DNA from: Halocafeteria seosinensis
Lineage: Eukaryota; Sar; Bigyra; Bicosoecida
Length of the DNA stretch: 64,000 nucleotides
NCBI GenBank assembly: GCA_001687465.1
Contig: LVLI01000090.1
Span: forward strand, 18,568 to 82,567
Direction of reading: 5' to 3'
Both the position numbers and the translations under genes were made by a program. Within the stretch, counting starts at the first letter, position 1; each line of letters starts with the position of its first letter. The notes under the pieces were generated by a model, which worked only from the letters and a program-made list of their open reading frames with translations, was not told the DNA's origin and ran no database searches. Positions 52,521 through 63,882 of the stretch are shown piece after piece.

Positions 52521-55500
52521 TCAAACATTCTCGTCGTCACCAGCTCTGGCGACCGTCAGTTGCCATGGAAGCCGCTTGACCAATTCCGAGTAAATGTCCC
52601 ATGGCTTTTTGAACAGCTTCGTAGTGGACAATAACTTCGAATAATACAGTCGCGCTGCGCAGCTGGAGAGATCACACACGCCCCCGCTTAATTGCTGGAG
52701 TCCGAATGCCACAGTGTTGATATTAAGCACGATTGCGTTGCTGAAAGCGGAAGGACCTCTTCCAGGACCCAAGTCGTAGCCCTGCTTTCTGCGAGCCTCT
52801 CGCTTTCGCGCCGTCGAGTGAGCACTGAAATCGCCTTCGAATTGGCTAGTCGTCTCTGCAGATGGAGCCTTTATCCGGGTGGATGCTGGCATCCCTTTCT
52901 GCTCTGCCAGACTCTTAAATGGTGCCGACTCTGTGCTGGGTGCACTGGAACCCAGAGGAGGCAACTCTTGTTGTGGACTCCCTTCCTTCTCATTTTGTTG
53001 GCTCGACCGTTTCATTCCCTGTTTGCCCTCAGACGCCTTTTGTGTTTGGATGTCGTTCTGTGAGTCCTTTTTGCCTTGTTGTTGACCTCGGATTTCAACT
53101 TCAGCCGTGTCATCTTCAGGAGAGACTTCATGATCTAACCGAGCCTGCCGTGTTTCCAGAATTCGGGCTTCCGTGAACCGAGCAAACAGCTTTTGAAAGT
53201 CTTCCAAGCAGTCTGAGACGGAATCAGAGCTCTTCTCTAAAGAAAGTAAGACCACTTTGGCATTTTGGACTTCCTCCTGTTGCCGCTTGGAAATATGTGG
53301 CTCGATATCGTTTAAGTGTGTTAGTAAAGAAGCTTTCCTTCCACCAGGGGATTCCTCATCTTCTGGAGCTCCATACGCCTTACTCATTTCACGAATTTCC
53401 CTGGCGTTTCGTTCATGAAAAGAAGCTTTCCTTCGATTTGCTTCGTCTTGCCGGTGCTTAAACCTCGTTCGCTGGTTCGTATGGATGTTCTCAAGCAAAT
53501 GCAAAATCGCAATGATGTTGTTTGTGGTCTCTGAGATGGCCAACTGCAGTCGGTGCATTTTGGGGATCAATGGGAGCAGCAGGTGAATACCCGACAGCAC
53601 ACTGTCTTCTTCCGAATCGATCGCTGCACATTCCTCTTTCTTCCAGTTGGACAGCCGTTGCAAATAGTATGCGTGTTGTCGAAGCAATGATCGACGAGAC
53701 TCATTGATAGCGGTAACGGCTCGAATGCAGCGCTGCAAGATGCTCACGAAATTGTGATACAATACGGCTTGCTCCGAAAAAGGCGTGTACCAGAGCTCTG
53801 GCTCAATTTCAGCCTCTGGGATCGTTTCTGACAAAGCATTAAGCTCCTTTTCAATTGCTGCAATTCGACTTGTGGGATCATACCTAATTCTGGAAGGGTT
53901 CCCATCCCGCACCGAAAATGCTTGCTGGTTCTGGTACATGCCTCGACTCCTGTCCAACATTTGACGGACATTGCTTAAGTTTTGCGCTGCCGACGGGGCG
54001 TTCGACGTTATTTTTCCAAGGCCACTCTGCAGTCGGAGTGTCTCAGAAGATCTTTGACGGACCGCGGCACTTTGATCAACGTCAGCGTTCGGAAGCATTG
54101 CACCTTGGGCAATGTTCTGTTCACCTGCCTCGTGCAGGAACATCAAATATGTTTGCAGTGTGTCTGTTATCACACAATCCAATGACTTCAGAGCCTTCAA
54201 TGAGCGACTGTGCACTTGCTGGGAAGCGCGGATGGGAAGTAGAACTTGACTAATGCACAGTAGAAGAAGGATACCGACCACAGTGTGCAGCACACGTCCC
54301 AATGCCGCCCCAGCGGTAATATCGATACTGTTTGGATTATCTGGGTAACCGGTGCCCAGCATTACCATTGGTGCCGTGAAACCGGCGTTTCTCGCTACCA
54401 GTTCATAAACATTATAATTGTCTGAAGCTGCATACATGCATATACCGTTGAAAACCGTAAACGCAGCAGCTGTTGCCCAGCGATTGGCGTTGGCTATGAC
54501 TATCGTCATATAGCCGAAGATGCATCCGATTACCTGAATGGAAAAGCATACTGATATTAATGGGGAATACCAAGCTAGGCGCCATCTGCCTGAATTACGT
54601 ACTGTTCCAAGTAGTCTGATGGAACCACCTCGGAAATTGCTACCTGCCGAAGTACCGGCGATAAACGCCGCTGAAACTGGAGCCCAATACTGCGCGAACG
54701 GAACACAAAAACAGGCGTAGATGGCAAATGAAGAGACCGGAGCACCAGATAGTGTTCACTTACCGAGTACGGAAAGCGCTCCCTTAGGTATGGCACAATC
54801 GGGAGAGCAGTTGAAGCGACAACAGCTGCGGTTACATGAACTGCTCGTCGAACTATTACTTTTTCTTTGGCTCTCTGAAAGAGTTCTGAAATTTCGTAAG
54901 CAGCTTTGCCTGCAAAGTTTCGCCGTGCGCGAAGAGTTTCTTTTTGGTACCATGCACGTGTCTCTGGCCAAGCATCTACTTTCTGTTGAGCTGGTCTCTG
55001 TTCCACTAGTGGTGTTCCGAGTGAGAATCCACCCGGATCGCTATCTTGTCGATTCAACGTCTTGCTTAACTCTGGCGAGGCGAATACCGGTACATTCTGC
55101 GGATTCCTGTCACAGGCAATCTGACCAGACTGAGTTTCTCTCTGTTGTAACGATTGCTGTCGTTCCACAGCAGACATATTAACATTTACAGATGCATGAA
55201 GCGGAGCCTTGCGGTCCTCTCCTTCTCCTTCCTCACTCTCGTTGGATGCATGCTTTAGACCACATAATTCGTCAGCAGACTCTATCGTCAGCCAGGCCGT
55301 ACGGATGACACAGAACAGGAAGGTACTAATGGGTGCCATGGCAGCACTGAGCATCATGGCGTTGGTTTGAGTATCATCCTGTTCTTGTTCAGATTGACGG
55401 TCAAAGGATGTTTGCGTTTGTGTATCTGAGCCTTCTGACTCTACCGACTCATTTCCTCTTATCCGATTCTTCGTGGTGCCTGTGTGCGAGGTTTCCTCTC

Positions 55501-57522
55501 TCTTTTCGGAAGCCACTGATGAAGGAGGATAAAAGCTATGTTGCCGAAGAGCGATGTTGTTTGGTAGTTGTACCATTCCTTGTGGCCGTTGATCATTTTT
55601 GTAAAGGATTCTCATCCGAACTTGCCCGTATTTTTTCGTGAGCTCGCGTAACATTTTGAGCACGTAGTGTCTCAACTGATAAAGCCTTCGTCTATCTTCG
55701 GGACTGCCCGGTTTGCTTACGGTTGGCACTATGCTACCATCGCTTGCTTCGTACCACTGATGCGACTTCTTGTCTGAAGAAAGCTCACTGGACAAGTTCA
55801 CCGAGCTTTGGGTGATTTGTAGCTGCTTTAACAAATCAGTGGATATCGCCTGCGACAGAGTTCCACCTGGGGCCCATATGCATCCAATGTTTGCAGCACA
55901 GCCGTGGTTTCTCAGTGAGACAAAGAGGGCAGCATGCAGTAACGACGTTGATGCATCGACAGTGGCAGAAATGACGTCGCATAGGGACGTTGCCACCTCT
56001 TCTCTAAAGTTTGCGACCAGGTCTGTTTGGCGTTGACTTTCACTCATCAGCAATGTTGTTTGCCGCAGCTTCTGGAGATTCGTATGCCAGGCGTTCAATT
56101 TTTCTATCAAGTTGCGTTTTCCTTCCTTGCTTCTGTGCCCTTCGCTGTACGCCCAACGAGCTTTGCTTTCGAAATTCTCATTTTCCCTGTTGAGTAATGT
56201 GTGCGGGTCTAAGTGGTTATCCCCTCCATCGCTGGCGACTGAAGATTGATCGTTGACGCAACTTGCTGTTCCTGTTATCCCACTCTGGGTTCGGAGATTG
56301 ACCAGTTGATTGCGCCATGTTGACCTGTCGTTGACACCGGTACCAGACAACTCACTCAACGTGCGAACATCCCCATTCAACGACGTAGTCCAACCTTTTT
56401 GAGTGCCTGTAGGAGTATTGTTATTGTCCATCAGCTGGTAATTATCACCAGAAATTACTCTGGTCACTTTGGCAGGAAAATTTGTTTCTCTCGATGAAGA
56501 GGCACGGGGAGACTTTATGTTAGGGTAGTTTTGTCGACTGTAGAGAGATATTCGTCGGCTAATCTTTTTGAAGAATGCTGTTATACCGGGTCCCTCCCAC
56601 TTAACGCATGGAATCTCACGCTCTATGCGGTCGATATTTATTTTCAACACGTGCTGCAGGTGATCTGTACTCGCGTGCAGTAACGGACTACGCTCTTGCC
56701 AAGACAGCGTTGGAGCAACTGACTCAAGGCCCATGATTGCTTGGTTTTCCGACATTACCCCCACCGCGCTGGTCCGGGAAGAAGTCCGGTCGGGGGATGT
56801 CGCTTGTTCAAACAGATATGGTAATGTTTTCGTCCGATGCTTCCCACCTCGAAGAAATATCTCTCTCGTGAAGGCATTCATGTTCATCCTCTGAGCTCCT
56901 TCGCACATTTCTGCGGCAATCATTAAACGAGCTTGTACTTCCGAAATGCTCCAATGTGGGAAAGGAAATAAAGATGCTGCTATGGCACAAATGACACCCA
57001 ACAGGGAAGAAATTGTCGTGTCAGTAGCAACGCGACTAGTTACGTGAGGATGGAAAAGAGGAACCTGCGTCAATCTAGGTACCGCACATCTTGCCTGAGA
57101 AGCAGCACTCATTACGTATGTAACCCGATACTTACAGTTACCGTGGCCGCATGGAATGCTATCCATATGTTCTGAATAATGGGATCTAGAGGTAGCAAGT
57201 AGACGATTAAGGATGTCCCTATAACTGAGATGCTAATGTACCACTCATTAGTCCCACACAGTTCTATAGTTGCCCAGGAGGTTATTCCAGAGAGAATAGC
57301 CCCCACGGAGCCAACGTACGAAGTGCGTAGCGTCATTCCCACAGTGTGCTCTACAATGTAAGCAGCGTAAACGGCCACCATTGCTCTCGCGAGAAACACA
57401 TCATTCCCAAGCCCAGGGTACATGTCCCACCATGAAGCTAATCCAGCGGCGATAATTCCCCTAAACGCCAGCAGCAGTCGAGAAGTGGACGACGGCGCAA
57501 GAATGTATAAGTTGCGAGACAT
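52521..57522 (-). CDS. Two-module FUSC / aromatic-acid-exporter-like membrane transporter
   Basis: Integral membrane protein of the fusaric-acid-resistance/ALMT-like superfamily. Four exons: 57522-57136, 57064-54764, 54689-54603 and 54533-52521, giving 1595 residues. Module 1 (about 1-250) has short hydrophobic spans (GIIAAGLASWW, AMVAVYAAYIVEHTVG, VIGTSLIVYLLPLDP, LLGVICAIAASLFPFP). A long Ser/Gln/Arg-rich cytoplasmic linker of about 600 residues follows. Module 2 starts near 870 (RRAVHVTAAVVASTALPIVPYL). It contains YWAPVSAAFIAGT, then SIRLLGTVIGCIFGY, which is the conserved RLLGT-G motif of FUSC proteins, and ends with a long cytoplasmic tail. The small third exon carries the heart of that motif, which supports a single gene here rather than two. 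The substrate is unknown; organic anions are typical of the family. Confidence 0.87.
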
Positions 57523-58759
57523 CTTATTTTCCGTGAATTCGGGTGATATACACCGAGTAAACCACTAGGGAAGCGATGAAGAAGCTGGTTTGCTGAAGAA
57601 TTGCTGCCGCAAGTGAGCAAGTGCTTCCTTCCCCCAAGAGCGTGAGAGCTCACATACAGTGTATGCATGTGCTGACTTTATAACTTGCTATCGTTGTTTG
57701 AGAAGGTAGTTCCTAAGCCAACAGAGACAAAATGCAGTAAAAAATTTCCAGTATTGCTTGATAAGCAATTCCCAGATCCTGTGAACTCAGAGAGGATGAC
57801 GTGTGAGTCTTGCTTCAAGCAAGTTGCAAGTTGCTTGGCTGGTGCCGCAGCGGCAGATGCCGAGCACGGACTTGTACGTTGCAGCTTTATGCTCTTGGTG
57901 CGTGGCGAACTTTACCAATCTCCATGTAACATCCTCATGAAATAGTCAGGATTTGTGGCTGCCATGTCATAGAGTGGAAGGGTACTCCAAAAAGTTGGTT
58001 GAAATTTGCTAAGCGACCCACACCCACACACACACACCCATGTAACGTTCGTATTTTCTCCACTTCGGTTTTTCCCGCTTTTTTCCATTTGAAAGCTACA
58101 AGTAACACCTTATACAGCGAATGTCCATAAGCGTTTGCATTGCAGGGAGAGGATAAAAGATACGACATGAACGCGGCCCCCAACCTGTTTTTGGTCGTGG
58201 GGACCACATTGAGTCTCTCGCAAATTGGCCGCCATCCCCCAGACGGAATTGGGGACGCATCCCAACTAGTGTCAGGTACTGTCAGTTACTGTACTGTGCG
58301 TCAGGCGGAATAGGGATCTTCACTCCCCTCTTTTTGGATTCTTCAACAAGGACTTCGGAGTTTCCACGATTATAGTCAATAAAGCCGCTAGAATTGACTT
58401 GCTGAGACTGTTGTATTCTTGGGAGTGCAAAATCAAAGTCTATCAATAGTAAAAGGAGGTATTTGCTTTTTCTCCGGTGCACTCTTGCGCACGCGTCAGC
58501 GGTTGTTGGCCGCCCGGTCGCTCTTTATTCTGCTTCCCATACCACATTCATCAAGGCAGTCCTCACTCAAATTACGAGCAATTGACCAGCAAGATAGAGA
58601 CGCACAAACCCAGAATTTGTCAACGACACTGCCTTGTATAGTCGGAAGACGCGATCCGATATTCGATATTCAAGGGCGGCCCAGAACTTGGGGACCCTGT
58701 CTGGGGTCCACTTCAAAGGGAAGCCCCAGGGGCCCGGGCAGACACGTGCGAGGCTAACA
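57523..58759. other. 1.2-kb spacer, promoters of two divergent genes
   Basis: Upstream region of the FUSC gene (left) and of the GGICG-repeat gene (right). An 86-codon open frame at 57685-57945 has no family resemblance and is not called. A short CA-rich run lies at about 58019-58040. Nothing else recognisable. Confidence 0.4.
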
Positions 58760-60325
58760 ATGTTTGCTGCAACCTCGATTCTCATAAGCTTACTGTGCTA
58801 CCAACCCGAAGTACAAGGAGCAAACATACACCCTGCAAATGTTGGTAACACAGTGTTCACTCATGATGCGGCCAACCGAACCATATACTTGGTGCGTTCG
58901 TTCAAGTGGTTGGACCACTTTTCTTCTGAAGATCTTCTAATCTTAGCGAATGAAGAGACTCTGGAAGGTCAACATTTCACCATCGACATAAGCGGAGTAA
59001 CAAGCTGGAAGGGTCTAGTCGCGATGCACAATACGGTTAAGTTATTTTCCGAAGCACCGACTCTTCAAAACGTACATGTTGTGAATGGTATCACCAGCCG
59101 CTCTGGGGGATTTCTCGTTCGCGCAAGTACAAGATACATGAGGATAATGTCATGTTCTTCTAGTGGTATAATTGGAGGTAGCAGTAGTGGTGGAGTATGT
59201 GGGAGGGGATGCGGTGAGAATGGGCTTGTTGTTATCGACAGCTGTTTCACCAAAGGGAAAATCCAAGGGCGTGATTCAGGCGGCATTTGTGGAGAAAATT
59301 GCGGCGGAAATGGGAAGGTACATATTACCAACACGTACTCGGAGGGAGATATAGAGGGTACAGTTTCTGGAGGAATATGCGGAGATGACTGTGGACAGAG
59401 TGGCGAAGTCAGGATAGAAGACTGTTATTCCTTAGGGACTATCAACGGTGGCCGCTCTGGAGGAATCTGCGGGAACGACTGTGCGAGGGGCGGGATTGTT
59501 TCTATACAGAGATCGTTCGCAATGGGTAATGTTGATGGATCTGAGTCGGGAGGCTTGTGTGGAGACGCTTCGGGGAGGGATTCCGGAAAAATTCATATCG
59601 AATCGTCCTATAGTCTCGGCGACATCAACGGTGACAAAGCAGGCGGTCTCTGTGGAGAGCGGTGTGGCGGATGGGGCAGCAATGGTGTGGTCCTCATCGA
59701 GAACTCTTACTCTTCTGGTAGAATTTTGGGAGCCTTAGCAGGAGGGATTTGCGGGAAGAACTGTGGTGGCGGCGGTGCTACGGTAAAGATAGTCCACAGT
59801 GTTTTCAATGGCAACGGAGATATGGAACAATTAGCAGGTTCTCAGACATGGGGCGTAGCCGACATTTTCCATAATTCTCCGAATATATCTACAATAAATG
59901 GAACGTTGTACTGCTCTAGTGGAGACTGCTGGAATAGGTCTGTGTGGACAGTAATTCCAAGAGAATTGCCAGTAGTACGACCTAGGGCTTGCCCTCCAAG
60001 TGTTAATAACAAGGATTTTCTGGCGGCTGGAAAAGAAGCTGCAGTCTTGCCCATGATCTGCACCTGTCCTGTAGTCTCAGAGTCGTCTTCGTTTACCGCA
60101 CAATGTAAGAACTGGGGAAGTACTGCTCTTAATGAAACGGTCCTCTCACGGTTTCACGAGAAATGCCTGCCATGTCTCTTAGGCCGAGTGGCTGCCAGTC
60201 GCTCGTCACCAGTACCCCTGGTGTCACAGGTTCCCGATTCCCCGCTGCAAATGCGGCGAGTGTGTGTGGGAAGACGAAAACTCAGTGTACCGCTTAAGAA
60301 GACTCGGTGCAACCGAACCCATTAG
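58760..60325 (+). CDS. Secreted Cys/Gly-rich GGICG-repeat protein (GLUG-like beta-helix)
   Basis: Single exon of 521 residues from the ATG at 58760. I prefer this start to an upstream in-frame ATG (58634) because it opens with a typical signal peptide (MFAATSILISLLCYQPEVQG). An N-terminal domain of about 120 residues is followed by seven repeats of about 30 residues. The pattern is SGGICG-x-x-C-G-x-x-G-x-V-x-I-x-x-x-Y-S-x-G-x-I-x-G, close to the GLUG-type motif of bacterial and algal surface proteins and likely to fold as a right-handed beta-helix. After the repeats come a WGVADIF segment and several Cys-containing stretches (SGDCWN, CTCPVV, KCLPC). The protein is probably extracellular or wall-bound. 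The frame after KCLPC (about 60175) becomes Arg/Ser-rich, so the true 3' end may be changed by an intron or a frameshift. A broken relative lies at 35970-36682. Confidence 0.78.
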   Translation: MFAATSILISLLCYQPEVQGANIHPANVGNTVFTHDAANRTIYLVRSFKWLDHFSSEDLLILANEETLEGQHFTIDISGVTSWKGLVAMHNTVKLFSEAPTLQNVHVVNGITSRSGGFLVRASTRYMRIMSCSSSGIIGGSSSGGVCGRGCGENGLVVIDSCFTKGKIQGRDSGGICGENCGGNGKVHITNTYSEGDIEGTVSGGICGDDCGQSGEVRIEDCYSLGTINGGRSGGICGNDCARGGIVSIQRSFAMGNVDGSESGGLCGDASGRDSGKIHIESSYSLGDINGDKAGGLCGERCGGWGSNGVVLIENSYSSGRILGALAGGICGKNCGGGGATVKIVHSVFNGNGDMEQLAGSQTWGVADIFHNSPNISTINGTLYCSSGDCWNRSVWTVIPRELPVVRPRACPPSVNNKDFLAAGKEAAVLPMICTCPVVSESSSFTAQCKNWGSTALNETVLSRFHEKCLPCLLGRVAASRSSPVPLVSQVPDSPLQMRRVCVGRRKLSVPLKKTRCNRTH

Positions 60326-60771
60326 AACTTCGTTCTCGCGCTGGCATGTTCGTTATCAGGACGATGCCATGTGTTTTGGATGAGACGCTGCTAGCTTTAT
60401 AATGCATTTCAGGCATTTTGCATGTGGGAATGATGCACGTGCTCCTCTGCAATCACACACTGAATCACACTTTCACGCTCGTTGAGAATGTGTATTTAAC
60501 GGTTCCTATACAATGGCGCTGAGTCTTTCGTATGTACAAATAATAGGATAACCACAATTATTGGGTACTACTGTATTACTACATGTATGACTCGCGGGGG
60601 TCCTGTCCGTGTTGTCACAGGGGAACGTTGGTCGCTTTCTCCGGTTTTCCCTCTCTTTCTCGTTGGGTGGGTGCGTGTTTCTTTTCGACCTCTGGTGCTT
60701 ACTCACTGCGACATTTTTATTGGGACTCTTTGTGTGCCCTTTGGAGGGTTCTTGAGCATTAACGGCTAAAG
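60326..60771. other. Spacer before the retrotransposon relic
   Basis: Nothing coding seen in about 450 bp. Confidence 0.4.
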
Positions 60772-62060
60772 TTGAAGCCGTACGGTAATGAACAATTTCA
60801 GGAAAACTATGTACGGAAAAGAACCACAATTGATAACCCCAAATTGGCGGCATTGGAAGAATCATGGAGAGTAGGACTAGAACTGCAGGCCACGATAAGA
60901 CTATTGACCAACTCAATCGCAAGACAGCCCAACTACTGGCTTCGCACCCTCGACCCGGAGGTTAACAAAAAGCCACTGGAAGAGTTCAACCGGGATATGA
61001 CCGACATGGTGCGCAAAGCGCTGAAGTGGCAAGATGAGCTCCCCGCCTACACCGTTACACGAACCAAGCTGTCCTCGAAGGCAGGAGGATTGAGGATAGT
61101 CATCCCAGACCACGCCGCAGAAGCATCGCACATCGCCGGGGCGATCGACGCGTCAAAAAGATCCAACAAGTGGCAGGAGGTGAGCAGGACCCAGGACCGG
61201 CTCGCGCAATATCGCAAGAAGCCGCCGCCATGGCTCGCGGAGAGTCAGAACGCGCTACAGGAAACGATCGGACTCCCAGATGCGAACTACGAAGGCTAAT
61301 GGAGCAAACCGAAGCTACAGAAACACCTGGGCAAGATGTTGCAGAGAGTACAGCAGAAAGCGTTACTGACAGCCTGCCAAACGGACGGAGCAGCTGCATG
61401 GCTATACGCAGCACCAAGGAAAGGATTTACACTAACCGACGCCGAGTACATGGTAGCACTGCGCCTACGCCTAGGGCTCCCCCAAGCTAACTTGTTTACG
61501 GGTCCATCCGGTGAATGCTGTGGAGAAGGACCGATCGACGAGCTGCTGCACCACGCACTGGGGTGTGGCAAAGAAGGGAACGCCACGCAAAGGATCCACC
61601 GTCATGGCGGGATAGCAGTGGATACATCCGCATGAGTCAAATGCCAGTGGAGAGAGAGAGGTGCTCATAGACCCGCGAAACGAAGGAGAGGCGAGGCCAG
61701 TAGTGGACCTGGTAGCCAAGCGCTCCCGCGAGCACACTTTCTGCCGATGTGACAGTGCCAAACCCGCTGACGGGAGACAGACTTGTCAGGACAGCGGGAA
61801 GACCCCTCACCATCGCGGCAGAAGCGGAGAAGATGGAGCGGACAAAATACGAGCATCTGAGAGACCACCACACGGAAATTATCCCGTTCGCAATAGAGGC
61901 GGCGGGAGGCTTCGGGGAAGACGCGATCAAGATAAAGAAGAGAATTGCCAGGAAAACACCGGGCTCCCGCTGGGGAACAACGGAGATGGAGAACTTCCGC
62001 AAGCTGATGACTGCCAAACTGTCAGTCACGTTGATGCGCCACAACGTGAAGATGTAGGGT
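60772..62060 (+). mobile_element. Non-LTR retrotransposon relic, C-terminal part of the polymerase polyprotein
   Basis: Three plus-strand stretches give the tail of a non-LTR retrotransposon reverse-transcriptase protein. Segment 1 (60772-61299) contains LLTNSIARQPNYWLRTLDPE. An in-frame TAA at 61297 separates it from segment 2 (61300-61635), with KALLTACQTDGAAAWL, YMVALRLRLGLPQ and the partial Cys/His motif LLHHALGCG. Two frame changes lead to segment 3 (61749-62057), with IAAEAEKMERTKYEHL and IIPFAIEAAGGFGEDA, as in the extreme C-terminus of this class. The catalytic RT core (YxDD) and endonuclease are absent. One stop and two shifts make it inactive. Confidence 0.75.
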
Positions 62061-62264
62061 TCAATCCTCACACAGCGTAGCGTAGCCTGTAGAAAACGCG
62101 TCTTCCGGTAGGAGCAATACTAATACACACACATACACACAGCAGAACTGGCACTGGGTGGCCGTGCTCCACGACTCCTAGGGGATTTTTCCATGGTGGC
62201 GTCAGGTGTATTCCTTGTATTATCTAACTGACCCATAGTACCATTCAACGTATGTATTAGTATT

Positions 62265-62280
62265 GACACACACACACACA
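62265..62280. repeat. CA microsatellite
   Basis: Short run of CA dinucleotides next to the dispersed repeat copy 2. The same neighbour relation (GT run) is seen at copy 1 (16441-16456). Confidence 0.85.
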
Positions 62281-62370
62281 AATGTGACAGATAGCCCACC
62301 GGCCGGGAAGTTGACCACATCCTCTTAACGAGGAGCGGTAAGCGCCCGTGTTAAGCAGCGACGGGCCCGC
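62281..62370 (-). repeat. Dispersed repeat, copy 2
   Basis: Reverse complement of 16351-16440 with two differences by eye over 90 bp. It lies about 220 bp downstream of the retrotransposon relic and may be part of the same or another element's end. Confidence 0.8.
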
Positions 62371-63297
62371 TAGTATTGTTCCTACTGGAAGTCGTGTATT
62401 CACCATTCAACACCTCATCGTGTACTCTATTTCCATGACACAGTTTGCACTGTAACTCGATGGAAAAAAGTAAAAGAAAGCACTTATAATGCTCCCGAGA
62501 AATCGAACAATTCCACTTCCAGTCTGGAATGTGTGTATTATATTGCTCCTACTGGAAGACGTGTGTGCCACAGGCTTGAAGGCGAAAAATTCCCTTTCGA
62601 GAGAAAAAGGGTAAACGCTACGAATACAAACTCGCTCTTCACTATGGTGCATCTACAGCATAGAGAAATCAGCAAGTGGAGGGAATTATCAAACCAAACA
62701 ATTACTTGTCTTCTGCCACAGCTCTTTATTGTTTGAAAAGAAGGGCGGAAACTGGAAACGACGCTTAAACCTCAAAGGGCCCCCATCAAGCCCTCAATTC
62801 CTATTCCACTACCGACAACTGACAGAAGAGTCATATGTTCTTCTACACCACGAGAAGACCGAATCGTTGGTTGCGACTCGCCGCTCCTACAGTGGCAGCA
62901 GTGATTACAACCACTGGCTTGAAGCAAATAAAGGTAAGTGGTATATGTTACAAGAGATGCCGTTACTGGGATGGGCTACGTTAGGCTACAAGAGCTGCAT
63001 TATGGTGCCAATGGACCACACGCATGCCCATTTTGTCAGAGAGATGTTAGAATCTTAATCCCTCAACGGGGATGTCACTACAACTGTTACCGTCTTATTG
63101 TTTCTGAATGGTCTCAGCCTCTGAGGACAGTTGTCTCGACTTCCCTTCCCCTTCCTTCAAGCAATTTGTACTGAGGGCATAGATGCTTCCTCCGAATCCA
63201 GATACTCTTAGTCTCCCACACTGCGGTCTTTCTCGCTCTCCCCTTCCTTGTTCCTGATGATCGGTTGTATCAACTAAGATCCTACGACATTCGACTC

Positions 63298-63315
63298 AAA
63301 AAAAAAAAAAAAAAA
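63298..63315 (+). repeat. Poly(A) tract of 18 A
   Basis: Uninterrupted run of 18 adenines on the plus strand, the only such run in the window. It is compatible with the 3' end of a retroposed sequence, but no target-site duplication could be identified. Confidence 0.6.
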
Positions 63316-63555
63316 TCTAATTGCGGTGCGAGTTTGCGGGTACCAAAGCTGTTCAAGAGCAACGCAAAGCTGATCAAGGAAAATACGAACATTACGTATT
63401 ACTGGGGAAGCTGTACACACGGCCATCTTGTCAAACTTCTCAGGCAATGCTACTATGCACGACGAGAGCACCAAGCCATCTTGTCCAAAACATGGAATAG
63501 TCTTGGATTCCCGAACGCATACCCGTTGCGTTAACGATTTGCAGCTTCGACCAAT

Positions 63556-63882
63556 ATTAAAGCAGCCACGACAGGAACAGTGTTTTGCGCAATAGCTATT
63601 TGCCAAACATTTTATACTACTCCGGCTTGGGCAAGCAGGGAATGCGGATAGCTCTCCAACGTCTAGTACGGGGTCTATACGGAGGGGTCTATCCATCATT
63701 TCCAGACGCAGATTGAAGAATTCTTGCTCGTTACCGAGCCCTATTGTGCCTTTCCAAGCAGCGCTTCTCAAAGATCTGACCGGTCGTTGTGCCGCGGTAG
63801 TCATGGTCTCTGGACTCTTGAACCTGAAAGCGAAGAATGAGAAGCGTATCACTGCCATTGATAGCGCAGTTTTCGCTGCCAA
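63556..63882 (-). other. Possible fragment with a tesmin/TSO1-like CXC cysteine motif
   Basis: A minus-strand open stretch contains C-x7-C-x5-Y-C-x3-C-S-C-R-G-C-F-N (around 63640-63560). This resembles the second half of CXC (CRC) domains of tesmin/TSO1-type DNA-binding proteins and of some transposon-encoded proteins. The preceding residues (FNLRLEMMDRPLR) read like coding sequence; what follows does not. It could be the terminal exon of a gene that starts beyond 64000, or a relic. Confidence 0.3.

Noticed and set aside
54575-57166. Middle FUSC part as a separate gene of its own
   Set aside because: Splice sites at 57136/57064, 54764/54689 and 54603/54533 join it in phase to both neighbours, and the RLLGT motif of the family appears only when the small exon 54689-54603 is included.
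57685-57945. 86-codon plus-strand frame in the FUSC upstream region
   Set aside because: No family resemblance, ordinary length for chance, and the sequence lies where the promoter of the minus-strand gene should be.
62729-63058. 109-codon frame as a real gene
   Set aside because: No recognisable domain and no splice context; it lies in a region of transposon and repeat debris.
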